Shown here one piece after another: positions 34,075 to 46,472 of a stretch of 64,000 nucleotides of DNA. The DNA comes from Aselliscus stoliczkanus. Lineage: Eukaryota > Chordata > Mammalia > Chiroptera > Hipposideridae. Made by a program: the position numbers and the translations under genes. The notes under the pieces were generated by a model that was not told the origin of the DNA, made no database searches, and saw only the letters and a program-made list of their open reading frames with translations. The stretch covers positions 70,532,687 through 70,596,686 of the forward strand of contig CM066732.1 in NCBI GenBank assembly GCA_033961575.1, written 5' to 3'. How positions within the stretch are numbered: position 1 is the stretch's first letter; the number at the start of each line of letters is the position of its first letter.

Positions 34075-34745
34075 TTATTTGTATTCATCGCTTTCATCAT
34101 TTTTTCCAGCTGCATCTCATACATTCATTCCCACTATTGTTTAATAACATGCTGTTTAAGTAAACAATAATTTATTTATTATTTAACTTATGTATAAACA
34201 CCTGGATAGTTTCTAGTATTTTTACTTCAAAAAACTGTGCTGCTGAAGATATTCTTGTAATATCTTTACAAGATATTACATGAAAGAGGTTTTATAGTGC
34301 CCATACCTTGAAGTAAGGTGACCTACAATGCAGACACACAGTTTTATATGACAGTGGTCTATCCTTTCCAAAGTTTTTATTCCATTTTGACATTTGGATA
34401 AGAATCAGAGTCCCATTTTGTTCAAAATGCTCACCAATATTAGGTATTATCAGTATTCTAACAAATTGATGTGTGGGTTCTTTCACACTGAGGGTTTTAA
34501 CTTGCTTTCTCTTATTATTAATGAGGTTGAACACCCTTTTCCATGTTTTTGCCATTTTAAAACATTTTGTTTTCTTCCATGAAATGTTTCTTTTTGTCTT
34601 TTTCTATTAGATTGTGTCTTTTACCTGCATATTTGCAAATTTCTGTACATAACTTGGATATAAATTATTGCCAGTAATTTGTGCTGTGGCTCGCATTTTT
34701 GCTTCATTATGATATATCCTTAAAAATATATTATTCCCTTTTATT
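34075..34745 (-). mobile_element. Ancient L1 ORF2 fragment (antisense)
   Basis: Highly diverged antisense L1 ORF2-end words are in order: tgctgctgaagatattcttg, tattatcagtattctaac, aatgaggttgaacaccc, then an 'attgtgtcttttacctgcatatttgc' region. An internal inverted repeat TGTAATATC/GATATTACA sits at about 34255-34280. Old and noncoding. Confidence 0.55.
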
Positions 34746-35400
34746 ACTATCAGTACAATTTTCAAATTATTTAATAAATTCTTTCTTATCTTGAAGCTAT
34801 GAAAGTATTCTCTTATAGTTCTAGAGTTTTAAGATTTTTTTTCCAGGCTTAAGACTATAACTCACTCATTTTGACATGCGGGAAGTGCAATATTTAGTAA
34901 GAATAAAACTTATTTTCTATCCAATTTTAAAGATTACAATTTTTAAGACCATATTTATATCTTAAACAGTATATGCTATGGCTGCTTTAGTCCTAATTTG
35001 CTTCTAATCCTGTTTTTCAGCTTTTTGGGGTCATGACCTAAAACACAGGAGTCCCTGCTGTTTCCAATGTATGACATCTTAGCCATTGGGGGCTGCCTAC
35101 ATGCTTTTCAACCTCCTAGTTTCCTCTTCCCTATAAATTAATCCAGATAAGTCCAATGTCACCCCAAATGTTAAGATCCACTATCTTTTCTCTAAGGTTG
35201 TTCTCAGGAACTACTGTATTGCCATTCTGATATCCTTAAGCATTTGTTGTTCTTATATTTTTTCTGGCTTCTCTATCCTTAGCAGTAATTATTTAATCTT
35301 TTAAAATTATTTTATTTTTTAAAATAATTTTTTAAGTGAACATTGGATCCCTTGGCCTGTTATTTTCAATTTTGTATTTTAAAATTTTAGTGTTCTAGCT
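34746..35400. other. Unassigned AT-rich sequence
   Basis: No gene or repeat recognised. Confidence 0.4.
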
Positions 35401-35412
35401 GTTTATCTTCTT

Positions 35413-35415
35413 CCT

Positions 35416-35447
<32 letters not shown>

Positions 35448-35536
35448 AGTGTCACTGGCCCTCATACGTGGGACCGAACCGGGGCCGCTGGCTTCCGAAG
35501 CCAGCGCTTAACCACAGTGCCACTCAGTTGGCCCTA
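35413..35536 (-). mobile_element. Short tRNA-head SINE (antisense) with 11-bp TSD
   Basis: Poly-T at 35415-35442 marks the 3' tail. In antisense the head holds a GCCAACTGAGTGGC start, an anticodon-arm-like CTGGC/GCCAG stem with a 7-nt loop (TTCGGAA) and a B-box-like GGTTCGGTCCC. TTTATCTTCTT flanks both sides (35402-35412, 35537-35547). It lacks the long body found at 5803-6257. Confidence 0.88.
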
Positions 35537-35547
35537 TTTATCTTCTT

Positions 35548-36955
35548 AATCTATGAGGCCAGCATTTATGGTCTCATCTTTCTTGCACATTTTTTTTCAT
35601 CTTTTGTGTTTGTACATAGCTATTGTATACTGTTTCTAAAAATTCCGATATATTAAATACCTGGAGATAGTATAAGATTTGTTGCTTCTTCTTTATCTGA
35701 CTTATATTAAGTAAAGCTTTTTGTCCTTGTGTATTGGTAACTTTTCATTTTGGTGTTTTAATCTCTGGGAATCCATATATCCTAAATTGTGGATGTTTGC
35801 TTCAAGAGAGGATATTGCTTATTTCTGTTAAAATACAAGGATTTTCCAAACTTGGAAACAATTATCCCTCATGAAAGACTCCTAGCTTATGGTAAGAATA
35901 TCAAATTTGTCTCTCCCATGAACTTGGGTAGAGGACTTAAGTCTCTTGATTTTAGTGAGCCGTTGGTATCTGCATCCAGTTCAACCCCATTTTTTCTTAT
36001 TGATCTCTGAACTTTGTACTGATTTATTTCCCATTTCTCTCTTGTCATACTTACTAGTGATCCTAATAACTTATGAAAAGTGTTATTTTTGTTAAAACAG
36101 AATGTGATTTTATTGAGTATGAGAGCCTATCTTCATGTCTAGCCAGAAATAGAAATTAAAATTCTTATTCTTTCAAACAATTTATCTATCTTCACATAGT
36201 CCATAATTATTCAATACTGATTAATGTATCTGGAGAATTAAAAGTACCTTAGTAGGTGTTCTTTCTCTGTCATTATGGAATAATATTGCATCAATTACAA
36301 TAAATTCAGTTAAATAAAAAATTTCATTTTCAGAAATGTACAGGATGTGGTATTAATGAACTACTCATATATTATTCATCATTTTAACATCAGCCCCCCA
36401 AAAAATGGAAAGAAAACTGAAGGGAGAAGACTCAAAATAAATACTGCTTTTGTCATACTGACTGGTATGGTATGTTCTGTTACTTTTTGTTTATTTGTGA
36501 TACAGTAGAAACCTTAATGGCATATACTTTTAGCTCCAAATCTGAAAGAATAACCAATAGAGCATTTTAAAATTCATATTTGTGTCATTTACCAAATCCA
36601 CATTAAAATTTAAAATGAAAGGACACATTTTCTTTTAGATTTTGGAGTTTGGGGGTTATTAAGTTTCTTTTACTAATGTTAAGTGATCTTGAATGAGTTA
36701 ATTTCTGGAATATTACTCTTCATGAGGGAAAACATTAATAATAAAATTTCTCTACTTTATAAGAACAGAAAACTATTCATTTAGTTAGACCATCTAATTT
36801 AATCTGGGTTGTGATTGTTTGGAGAACACCATGTAATTGGAGCTGATGATTTCTAATTTTATTACTGAGCACACAATTATTCATTTCCAGTCAGGATTTC
36901 TTCTTTTGTGATGTTTTATGAGTACCAGATGTGTTCTGCTTGTATTGTCAACAAC
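35548..36955. other. Unassigned AT-rich sequence
   Basis: No supportable gene. The 73-aa frame at 35789-36010 has no recognisable domain. Confidence 0.4.
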
Positions 36956-36958
36956 CCC

Positions 36959-37292
36959 AGAGCTAGAGATTGAATATTTTTGCCCCCACATAGTCATACC
37001 CATATATTGAACTTCTAACCCTTAGGTGATGGCATTGGGAGACGCACCCATCATGAATAGAATTAGTGCTCTTAGAAAAGTCACCCAAGGAAGCTCCCTC
37101 GCCCCTTTCTGCCATGTAAGGTTGCAGCGAAAAGATGGCTGTCAATGAGGAAGCCAGCCCCGCCAGACACCAATCTGCCAGCACCTTGATTTCAGACTTC
37201 CCAGCCTCCAGAGCTATGAAAAATTTCTTTTTTTTCATAAGCCGCCCAGTCTATCATTTTTGTTATAGCAGCACAAATTGCCTAAGACATCC
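36959..37292 (+). mobile_element. MLT1/MST-type MaLR solitary LTR
   Basis: Colinear with a MaLR LTR: catatattgaacttctaac, tgatggcattgggagacg, catgaatagaattagtgctctta, tctgccatgtaaggttgcagcg, cagcaccttgatttcagact, cagcctccagagctatgaaa, then gccgcccagtctatc and gttatagcagcacaaattgcctaagaca at the end. Noncoding. The 91-aa antisense frame is chance. Confidence 0.88.
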
Positions 37293-37635
37293 AGTAATGT
37301 CAATTCCTTAATAATCATGATAGAACTTAACTTTGACAAAGTTATGTTGATTAGGTGGACAAAATAAAGAAAAAGCAGATGGAAGTCACAAAGAACCAGT
37401 TTTTAAAATGAAGTTTTGAGCAATAACAGTAAAGAAGCAAAAATAGACACTAGTCCATGGATTTGTGTTCTAGTGACACCTTTGTGGGGGCTTCTATCCT
37501 GAGGACCATGGCAAAAGCACCAAAGACTGTTCAGTAGCTGCTACATAAACAGCTACATGAGTGGTACAAATAGGTGCCAAGGGATTCCAGTGGAGGTGGC
37601 AAGTGACTTCTTGCTGATCATTTTTGCTGATTCAA
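37293..37635. other. Unassigned sequence
   Basis: No gene or repeat recognised. Confidence 0.35.
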
Positions 37636-37639
37636 AAGT

Positions 37640-37865
37640 GATAACAGTTCATATAAGGCTTTAAAGATGAGTAAGATTTTTATTTTTCTAGGTGGTAGGA
37701 TAAGCATTTTAGGCAGAGGGAAATAAAAAATCAAGGCATAGAATTAAGCCTCAAAAGCAAAAAAAAAAATGGTGGGGCTGAAGCAGCAAAAGATGAAAGG
37801 GTAGATTAGAAGACATTCTAAGAAGTTCAGAACTGATTGTGAGGATTTTAATTTTAGGCTATAGT
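37640..37865 (-). mobile_element. LINE L2 fragment (antisense, weak)
   Basis: An L2-antisense-like order of words: 'ataaggctttaaagatgagtaag', 'aggcagagggaaataa', 'ctgattgtgaggattttaattttaggct'. Diverged. Confidence 0.4.
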
Positions 37866-37919
37866 CAACTTGACTGTCACTACTAACCTCTTCCTTCTTG
37901 TATTAAAAATGGCCGGGTG

Positions 37920-38059
37920 AGGGCCAGCCGAGTGGTGCCGTGGTTAAGTGCTTGCTTGGGAAGCCAGCGGCCCCAGTTCAGTCCCACATGTGAGGGCCAG
38001 TGACACTGCCCTCAAAAAAAAAAAAATAAAATAAAATAAAATAAAATAAAATAAAATAT
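37920..38059 (+). mobile_element. Short tRNA-head SINE with perfect 15-bp TSD
   Basis: GGGCCAGCCGAGTGGTGCCG head, B-box-like AGTTCAGTCCC, ending gagggccagtgacactgccctc followed by poly(A) and (AAAAT)n. AAAAATGGCCGGGTG flanks both sides exactly (37905-37919, 38060-38074). Confidence 0.93.
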
Positions 38060-38074
38060 AAAAATGGCCGGGTG

Positions 38075-38695
38075 TGGAGGGAGAGGCTATGGTACATCTA
38101 TGACCCAAACAACTAAAAGTTGGATCTGGATAAAAGCATGATTGAACAGAATAGAAATCTGTACACTCTGCTGAGCTAAATATTTCTGAGAAGTATAGAA
38201 TCAGGACATTAAAAGGCTGAACGATTGTGATAAGATAGAAAGAAGCAAATTACAGAATGCAGCTGAAGAAAACTAACTGGGATGCATAGAGAGTGTATTT
38301 GATCAGTTTCTGCTGTTGAAGTCCCAGGAAATAACTTGATTTCTGCACTTCCCAAGACACCAATGTTCAGTTCTTTCTGGAAAGTTGTAATATCTTTATC
38401 CCTATATGCTCTTTATTTGAATAGAAACTTGGGTTTGTTTTTCACAACTAAAGGGGTACTGACTGGAATAGTCAATGTATAATTATTGAAAAACAAATAA
38501 GGAAACCATGTGATTACCTCTGAGCTTTGGAAAGTTAATTCTGGATTCACATGTTTATTTATTAAATTAAGGTGTAACATTATGCAGAATATCTCCAACT
38601 CTTGAATGTCTGACTTATGTGTTATATTTGAACTCATCTCCTTTTTTTTGCTTCTAACTCTTCCAGGGACCTCATCTTCAATGAAATTCAAAGGT
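38075..38695. other. Unassigned sequence
   Basis: No gene or repeat recognised. The 92-aa minus frame at 38413-38691 has no recognisable domain. Confidence 0.4.
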
Positions 38696-38699
38696 TGTT

Positions 38700-38860
38700 T
38701 TTATATTCATGTATTCAATAACCACTTTTCAAAACTTTTTATTTGAATGCTAACCACTATTCTTGGTGTTGAGCAACAAAACCAAAAATATCAAAAAAGT
38801 AGGAGAAAAAAGTAAGCAGAAATCTCTACCCTCAGAGATACCCCAGTAGAGAGATAAAAT
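38700..38860 (-). mobile_element. LINE L2 3'-end fragment (antisense)
   Basis: Words in order: gtattcaataaccacttttc, ttcttggtgttgagcaacaaaacc, gcagaaatctctaccctcagaga, cccagtagagagataaaatg, matching the antisense L2 3' end. Confidence 0.6.
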
Positions 38861-41415
38861 GTTTGAAAAGATTCATTTTAACCAATTAAATATTTTTACA
38901 AACATTTTTATGCTGGGAAATTTATATATGAGTTTTATTATTTTTCACTAAAACTGGTTTAATGTAGTTTTGGTAATATTTAAGACTGGCTTTATATTAT
39001 TAGACAAAATACCAGGATTTTCTGTTTTATTAACCTCATCTTAGGATAAAGGATTATACAAAATAATTTCAAAGAACTGCTAAATCTTATAATGACTTAA
39101 GAAAAAATTTTTTATAACATTGCATCATTATAAAAGTAAAATGTTGAAATGATTATTTGAAATTTCAATTTTATTCAGTCAAATAGTTTGGACATCACAG
39201 AATCTTAAGTCACTCAGGAAATACAACAGCCAGCAATTCTGTAAAATACTCAAGAGGACACTTAAAATCAATATTATCTGAAGTATTGGTCATAATTAAA
39301 TTCTCAGTATTTGAAATTTTACCAGTTGTGAAAAGTGAGTAATATAAAACACTTTTGGAAGCTTTACTTCCAAGAGTAAATTTTGTTTGTTTTGTTTTGT
39401 TTTGTTTTTAAATGTGGTCTATATATCAGAACTTTGTTAGAGTTTGTGATACTAGAACGATTTGATGGGAAGAAAAAGACATTTATTAGTCCCTTTCCAA
39501 AACACTAGAAATACTTTCACATACCTACTTCATTGATTTTTAGTGAATTACATGAAGATTCACTTTAGAGATCAGTTAATTTTGCTCTAGTATAATCTAA
39601 AACCAGTTTTTCAAACAAATTTACTATAAGAATCAGTGATCATTTTTTGTCATATAGGATTATTCCAGCTTTGAAAATGCCTTCATCAAGATATCCATAG
39701 GGATACTTACTGTAATCATTAATTGAGTTCTTTCCTGATATGCATACTTAAAACAGTATGTATTAATTCACTGAGCTTTTATATTAATTCTCTCTCAAGT
39801 ATAAGTTATTGGTGACATAATGCTATTCAAAAGCTACGTAAGCTCCTATTTTATGTTCTTCTCCTAGAATTCTTTTTAAATTACTCGGAAATGTTTCCTT
39901 AAGTTGGGTATTCAAACCTTGAGTGCCTAGCTCATTTCATTTCAGCTCATTCTTGCCTGACATTAATTAGAGGCTTCACACAGTATTCTGCAATGGGCTT
40001 CAACACCACTTCTTCAGTTCTGTGTGAATAATCTGTTGCTTTTGATAAGCTTTTACTACATTTCACAAAGACATTTATTGATCTTTTGCAATGTGAGAAT
40101 GAAATGCAACCTTTCTCCTAAAATGGTGTGTCTTTTCCTACACTGTGAAGTGACTAATCAGAACTTTCCTTTTTGTTTATAAGATGAAAATTACGCTTTC
40201 ATGAAAATGCTAGAATGTTATATGCATATGCCTATATTCACATTACAAACTTTTCACTTATAATGTGAAGTGACAAAATATATTTTATGTTTGCTATTTT
40301 AACCAATAATTTTTGAGCAAGTAGAAAATCTACAGGATGTGAAATTAGGCCATCTCTATAATTAGGTACAAGATTTTATTTTGCCCCAACTTACTAGGCA
40401 CCAGTATTGTGACATGTTAAGCTACAAATGCTTTTTACCATATTCAATTACAGATAAATCAGAATGCTTGCTATATTCTACTTTTATTTATTTCTAAATC
40501 AGAACATAACCAATGGTCTATTACAGCAAAAATAACTATGTTAGTAACATTAATTTATGTTTGTTAGGAAAATGGTAAACTTATTTATATTTTGCTAGGA
40601 CTTTAGTGTAGGCAGGTACTGAATTAATCTAATCAGGAATTGAGCTAGTTTGGGGAATGCTGTTGCTATGGTTACTTTTGTACACCATAGGCTTCAAATC
40701 CTGAGTGTCAGTCTGTATTTCAAGTGGTGGCTGCTGTGATGGAAGATTCTTCTCAGTGTGTACTCTAGCCTCAGTTTTGTGTCTTCCCTTTTTACTTGTG
40801 CCTCAGAGCACAGTTCTTTCTGTTCTGGTTCTCATTTAGCTGTAGACTGCTGGTGGGTCGAGGAACATTCTTTGTTGTTCTGATTTGGCCTCAGACTTAA
40901 GCAGGCGCAGTGTCTATGAGTTGTTAGGACTAGGGGTCCTTTCAGGAATTCTTCAACTCCCTCAGGTGTACAAGATTCCATATTCCGGACACAGGTTACA
41001 TACCTGTCCTTACCACAAGCCCTGAGGTTTCTTTCTTATTTCTGCTCTCTTTTCTTAGTTGTAAGGAGTCTTCACCTGTGCCCTAAAAACAACATACCTT
41101 TCCCCCAGTGGATTAACACTTTTCCATGGGAGAGATAGGGGAGGATGAGAATGGTGCTTTGTGGCTTCCCTGTAGGATGGCAATTCCTCCCCCTGCTCCC
41201 CCCACACACAAGTGTTCTCAGGACTCTCACCCTTTCCCACTACCTCTTGTAAGTACAGGAGTATGGAAAGGTACTGAGTGCTGAGGATTCCCTTTTGGGT
41301 CTGGGGATCCCTCGGGTTTCTAAATCTTCATTGTAGCCCAGTCTCATTTCTCAGTAATTTGTTAAAAATTTTAAATGACATTTTACCAGTGTGTATTGCA
41401 TCTGCAGTCTATCCC
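38861..41415. other. Unassigned, largely unique-looking sequence
   Basis: About 2.5 kb with no recognised repeat except a (GTTTT)n run at 39387-39408. 40690-41340 is clearly GC-richer than its flanks but has no frame or family that I recognise. The 61-aa minus frame at 41055-41240 is not supported. Confidence 0.4.
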
Positions 41416-41861
41416 ATTGTGGTAAGCTGAATAATTCCCCCACCCCCAAAATATTGACATCCTAATCTCTGGATTCTCTGTGTTAGTTTATATGGGAAAA
41501 AGAAAAGGCCTTTCAAGATGATTAAGGGTTTTGAGATGTAGAGACTATCCTCAGTTATCTGGGTGTGCACTAAATGCAATTCTATGTATCATTATCAGGG
41601 TAAAGTATAGGGAGGTTTGCCATAGGTGAAAGGGGAGAAGGTAATGTGACCACAGAAGCAGAGATTGGAGCGATGTGTGGTCACAAGCCTTCAGCCACCT
41701 GCAGCTAGAAAAGAGAAGGGAAAAATTCTTCCTTAGAACCTCTAGAAGAGTGCCACTCTGCCAGCATCTTGATTTTGGCCCATTGAAACTGACTTTAGAC
41801 TTTTGGCCTCCAGAATTGTGACAGGATGCATCATTGTTGTTTTAAAACATCAAGTTTCATT
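41416..41861 (+). mobile_element. MaLR-type LTR, left part (split by insertion)
   Basis: The LTR starts with ggtaagctgaataattcccc, then gacatcctaatctctg, agaagcagagattggagcgatgtg, gccagcatcttgattttggcc, ggcctccagaattgtgacag and ttgttttaaaacatcaagttt. The missing end (gtaatttgttacagcacctataggaaactaatacc) reappears at about 42850-42893. The element is therefore interrupted by about 1 kb of later insertion. Confidence 0.8.
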
Positions 41862-42849
41862 ACTGGAGGCAGAAAGCCCAGGGCTGTGGGGAGATAGAGG
41901 GAACAGAAAGGAAAGGAGGAGGTGCAGAAACCAAAGGAAAGAGGAGATGAGATCATGCTTAAGAAAAGGTGCAGCTACAGCTAATTGTAATACTATTAGC
42001 ACTGCAGGCAGGGAAAATTCTCCACCTCCTGTGTCACCATAATAGCTTTTTCTTTTTTTGTTGTTAAGATTTTATTGGGGAATTGGGGGAGGGGAACAGT
42101 CAAGTTGCTGTCCTTTTGTTCTTTAGTCTAGTTGTGGAGGATGTCGCTTCACTGGCCCATATTGGTATTATCATTGTGCTTTTCCGGGGTCAGGCAGTTG
42201 CTCACCAGCCATTGGACTGACTGCCTCTCACCACAGCTCATGGCAGCTAATGCCTGCTGCCAGCCACTCACGCTGGCTGCCGGTCACTCACAGTAGCTTA
42301 CGGCAGCCCACTGCAGCAGGGACTGCAGCCTATGCTGTCACCTGAGACTCATAACAGTCCAGCTCCAAGTCAAGCTGTTGTTCACCATCTTAGCTGTAGA
42401 GGGTGCAGCATAACTAGCCCTCATGTGGGATCCCAACCGGGGCCCTGCTGCTCGGAGCTACCATCCCAAGCCAACTCTTAACCAAAGCGCCACTTGGCCG
42501 GCCCACCATGATAGTTCTGACAAGGGTCAAGCAAGAACAAGGGATTGCCACCACCTGACCAGAAGGAAAGGTCAGTAAGGACAAGGACCCGCCTGGGAAT
42601 GTCTATAATGCCACTGCTAAATCTTCAATAGTTCACACCCTCATTCGAATAAAATCCTAAACCTCTTTGTTTTTCCACACAGTAGCCCTCCTCCTGGCCT
42701 GCCCACTCCCGCTATTTGGGGAATGTATTCTTTTCCTCTCTTTTAATAAATCCATTGCTTGTTGAGCTTTGTTCATGTGATTTATTCAGTATGCCCTTGA
42801 ATTGTTTCCTGTGACATTTACCAAATACCTATTCTCCTGTAACACTTTG
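41862..42849 (+). mobile_element. Probable solitary ERV LTR nested in the MaLR LTR (itself split by a SINE)
   Basis: The inserted piece (41862-42034 plus 42515-42849) has LTR-like features: a purine-rich 5' part, an 'aataaaatcctaaacctc' region, cttttaataaatccattgcttg as a possible polyadenylation signal, and an end in ctgtaaca. Its first bases are unclear and no internal retroviral sequence is present. Family not determined. It is noncoding. The 79-aa frame at 41803-42042 spans the junction and is chance. Confidence 0.5.
42046..42503 (-). mobile_element. Composite tRNA-derived SINE (antisense) with 11-bp TSD
   Basis: The same family as 5803-6257, reversed: the tail (plus strand aagattttattggggaattg) is at the left and the head (gcgccacttggccggccc) at the right. 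CACCATAATAG (42035-42045) and CACCATGATAG (42504-42514) flank it. Length ~458 bp, close to the 455 bp of the other copy. Confidence 0.92.
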
Positions 42850-42893
42850 GGGTAATTTGTTACAGCACCTATAGGAAACTAATACCTATAGAA
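42850..42893 (+). mobile_element. MaLR-type LTR, right end (continuation of 41416-41861)
   Basis: The terminal block gtaatttgttacagcacctataggaaactaatac closes the LTR that was split at 41861. Confidence 0.75.
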
Positions 42894-43083
42894 GCAACTT
42901 TTCATGTCCCATTTTTCTCGAAGGGTCTTATCTTTCCTTACATTTCAGGTTACCTGATTGCCCTGTGACTTTGACTTTCTTCTTGGTTCCATAATGTTAT
43001 GATTTTGAGGATTATCTAGCATTCTTTTTGTGGTTGGAAAGATGGGAGCAACACTCTACCTTTTGAGTTTCTAAGCAGAATTT

Positions 43084-43308
43084 GTCAACATCAATGTCAT
43101 TGTCATTTTGGGCTGGATAGTCCTATCTTTGTGTGTGTGGGTATGGGTGCTGTTTGGTGTATTGTAGGATATTTAGCAGCATCCGTGGCCTCTGTCCACT
43201 ATATTCCAGTATTGATGACTCAATTATGACAACCAAAAGTGTCTCTAAACATTTCAGAATGTCCCTGGGGGGACTAAATTGCCCCCACTTGATAACCACT
43301 ATTCTAAG
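43084..43308 (-). mobile_element. hAT-Charlie MITE (MER-type)
   Basis: The stretch contains 'ttttgggctggatag', 'tgtaggatatttagcagcatccgtggcctctgtccac', 'gacaaccaaaagtgtctctaaacatttcagaatgtccc' and 'ataaccactattct'. This is the antisense of a common ancient hAT-Charlie MITE; the exact MER number is not asserted. The 111-aa plus frame at 43133-43468 is chance. Confidence 0.75.
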
Positions 43309-43329
43309 GAGAAACTGGAAGTTGTGTAT

Positions 43330-44030
43330 TCTTTTAAAGCTGTCTAGTTTCACTCAACATATTATGTTTATAAGATTTATACCTGAAAATACAGCTAATT
43401 TATCAATTCTATTGTTGACAGACAGTTGGATATTTTTTACTATTACACATCGTGTTATAAAATTCTAGTATATGCCTTTTGCTGAACAAGTATATGCATT
43501 TTTATGGGACATTTAGCTAATGATGGAACTGCAAAGCCAGATGGTACGTAATCTCACAACTGTATTGGACACTCCTGAATAGATTTGCAAAGCAATTTTA
43601 TAAGTTTATCCCCCATCCTGTGGGTGTTTAGTGTTCTGGTTACACCATATCTTCCTTGACATTTGATATTTTCTATATGTTTTTATTTTATCTTTTGTTG
43701 TATGTATAGTATTAAGATATAATTTGTATTTCTCTAATGTCCAATCCATTTGAGCATTTTAATGAGAGGAACCAGACTCAGCATACTACATAGTGAGTTA
43801 ATTTATATAATATTCTGGAAAATGAAAAGCAATAGGGAAAAAAAATCAAATCTGTGCTTGCCGGGGGCTGGATGTGGTGAGTGGATTGGGGGTGACAAAA
43901 CAATCTGTATCTTGATTGTGATGGTAGTCACATAAGTGCAAGCACCTTTCAAAACACATGGAACTGAGCTATGTATTTTATTTGTAATGAATTTTTCTAT
44001 ACACGTGCAAAAATTTCTCTCAATTGTGTA
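43330..44030 (+). mobile_element. Old L1 with inverted 5' part (twin-priming structure)
   Basis: The left part (about 43330-43775) reads as antisense L1 ORF2 end (tttcactcaacatattatg, ttctattgttgacagac, ctggttacaccatatcttcc, tgtatttctctaatgtcc). The right part (about 43785-44030) reads as sense L1 3'UTR (gtgcttgccgggggctgg, ttgattgtgatggtagtcac, aattgtgtacct). Opposite orientations side by side fit one plus-strand L1 insertion whose 5' part was inverted. Two independent fragments remain possible. Confidence 0.55.
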
Positions 44031-44034
44031 CCTA

Positions 44035-44945
44035 AAGCTGCCTCAGAGAACAAACTCTTCTTTGACCCTCAAGATAATTGAGTATCCTTTTAGATTAAGA
44101 AATATATTAATATGTTAATTTTGCATGGCCCTCTATTCCATAAAGCAGGTTTTCTAAATTATCCAAATTATACAAAACCTCAATAACAAATTACACATAG
44201 GTCTAATATATAAGATCATTGAGCAACTGAAGTTTCTCTGTAGTTTCAGTCTTACTCTTGCTCCACAGAAATAGAATTTAATGTCATTATATCATAGGAA
44301 ACTTGCTGCACAGAATTTTAATCTATCAAAACTCTGTCTTATGATCAGGCATCAAGATCATAATGTGATTAGATTCAAGGAAAGATTATTAATAAAGATT
44401 CTAGAATAGAATCTTTAAAATTTTGTTTTAACAGATATTGCAAATGAGAAACAGGCGTGTTATCCTCTATATATGTACACTTCTATGGGTTCTCTTTCTA
44501 CTATATATATCTATATAGATATAGATATAGATATAGATATAGATATAGATAATATGTCTTTTTGCATGGATTTGTTTTAGTTACAACCAATAGATGAAGC
44601 AAAAGTAAAGTAATTGAGTAAATTAAATGTTTTTATTTAAATATTTTGTTATTAAATAATATACGCCATACATTTTATGTGATCAATTTTCTGATTAAAA
44701 AATAGTCCATTTCCTGGTTCTTTAAAACTGAATTATAACGGTTTGCTTATTTTGTTTAAGAAATCATATTTTCCTTAAGACTTTAGTAAGCATTCAGTAA
44801 ATATTCTTTGGCTGCTTCATTGATTGCATCACCCCAAATTCAATATTTATAAAATAAAACTCATTCTCTCTTCGAAAACCAGTTTCTTTTCATGTTAGGA
44901 TTTTTTTGTCAGTGATAGGCTTATTAAACCTGAGTACCAACTTTC
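44035..44945. other. Unassigned AT-rich sequence
   Basis: Nothing recognised apart from the AGATAT microsatellite. Confidence 0.4.
44502..44551. repeat. (AGATAT)n microsatellite
   Basis: A hexanucleotide repeat with period 6, preceded by a TA-rich start. Confidence 0.95.
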
Positions 44946-44949
44946 CTAT

Positions 44950-45500
44950 AATCCTTGACTCATTTTACTTTTACCTTAATCTCTAATCAGTCTTCAGATT
45001 CACTTGAGCTTTTCTCCATGTGTCCTTCGTACATTCATCTTGTTTTATATGTGATATTCGTTCAGAAGTTTATCAGCTCACAGTTTTATCATGTTCTTAC
45101 CAATCTTTTCCCTCTGGTCTCCTCTATCCTATTTATCATGGCAGGATTAATTTTCTTCACAGGGCTACAGAGAACATGCCTCAGGAGATGCTTTATCCCT
45201 AGTTATGGATGTAAATAAGTTAACTTGTACTCTCTTGCTGCTTCACACTTACTATTCCCTTAATTCAATGTCAGAACACTAGATATATTTATTATTAAAT
45301 GCACTATATTTCTTAGCACTTTTGCTTCATATTACTTAGCATGTTTTACATTTGCCTGACTGATTGATGACTACTGCTTTTTTGGATAGATAGATTATAA
45401 GATACAAGAAGGCAGGGGAAGTGTTTGTTTACCATTATATACTTAGCATTTACACTATGTCTAGACAAAGAAGATGCTCAATAAATATTTATTTTGGGGA
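44950..45500 (+). mobile_element. LINE L2 3' region
   Basis: The last 130 bp are clear: attataagatacaagaaggcagggg..., gtttaccattatatacttagc, then gaagatgctcaataaatatttattt, the sense L2 3' end. The upstream pyrimidine-rich part (44950-45370) is colinear but weaker. Confidence 0.65.
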
Positions 45501-45504
45501 GAAG

Positions 45505-46470
45505 TGTGAGTGGATGACTGAATAACTGGGATATATAATATATTAGTATTTTTATTAAAAATCTTTCTAAAATACAAATGTGTTTATAATGTTCTATGTA
45601 ATAAATGAGCTCCTTCTACATTGCTGTCTTCCATTGTTTAAACATTTTCACAATTAGAGTAAACCTTAATTTACTTATTTCCAAAATTATAATGTAGATT
45701 TCAAAAATTGACATTTCTTTGTCAAAAGGATAATCATTTATTGTCCACTCTCCAGTTGCTGTAAAAATGTTTGCACTGATACAAACTTTCACCTTCATTA
45801 TGGTGTGTTGCAAGTAGCAAATTTCTAAATTGTTATAAAGCACTGCATTTTCTTCATGATATTGTTGAAGTATTTATTCCTGCCTCATTTATTTGTGATG
45901 CTGCTATACATTTTTCATTTTTAAATGAGGTGGATACAGTGGAAAAATACTTCAAATAAGAATAATTAATAATCAGAGATGTAAGGTCTTTAACAATGTA
46001 CAGTCCTAAACATTTAATATGTGAATTTGTGGTCTTAAATGGTTATCCTTTAATCGGATCAGAATTATTCTTGGCAATTAATGGATATATCTGTGAAATG
46101 GAATTTGTCCATTAATGATATAAAAGTTTCTAAATGTCTTTTAACATGAGATAAATAAAGAAATAGATCAACAGAACATAGGTACATTTCATAATAATCA
46201 CTCTAAAAGAGCTATTTCCAGTAATTATTACCCACTCAGGAAGGATGGAGGAATTTCTAATGACTATAACTGTAAGATTCACTTACCTTGTGGCTAGACA
46301 AACCTGCTATTTCCCCAAGCTTAAAATGGAAACACTTTTTAATGGGAAAATAATGTCTTGATTCACTCTTAAAATTTTTAATTAAATTAATCAAATGCTA
46401 TGTTTAAAAAAAAAGAATAAGTAATAGTAATGATAAGCAGCTACTATTTATCAGGCATGGCTTTGTATAC
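45505..46470. other. Unassigned sequence
   Basis: No gene or repeat recognised. Confidence 0.4.
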
Positions 46471-46472
46471 AT

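Noticed and set aside
35413..35536. Possible tRNA gene
   Set aside because: tRNA-like arms and B box are present, but there is no closed acceptor stem, and a poly(A) tail with TSDs shows a SINE.
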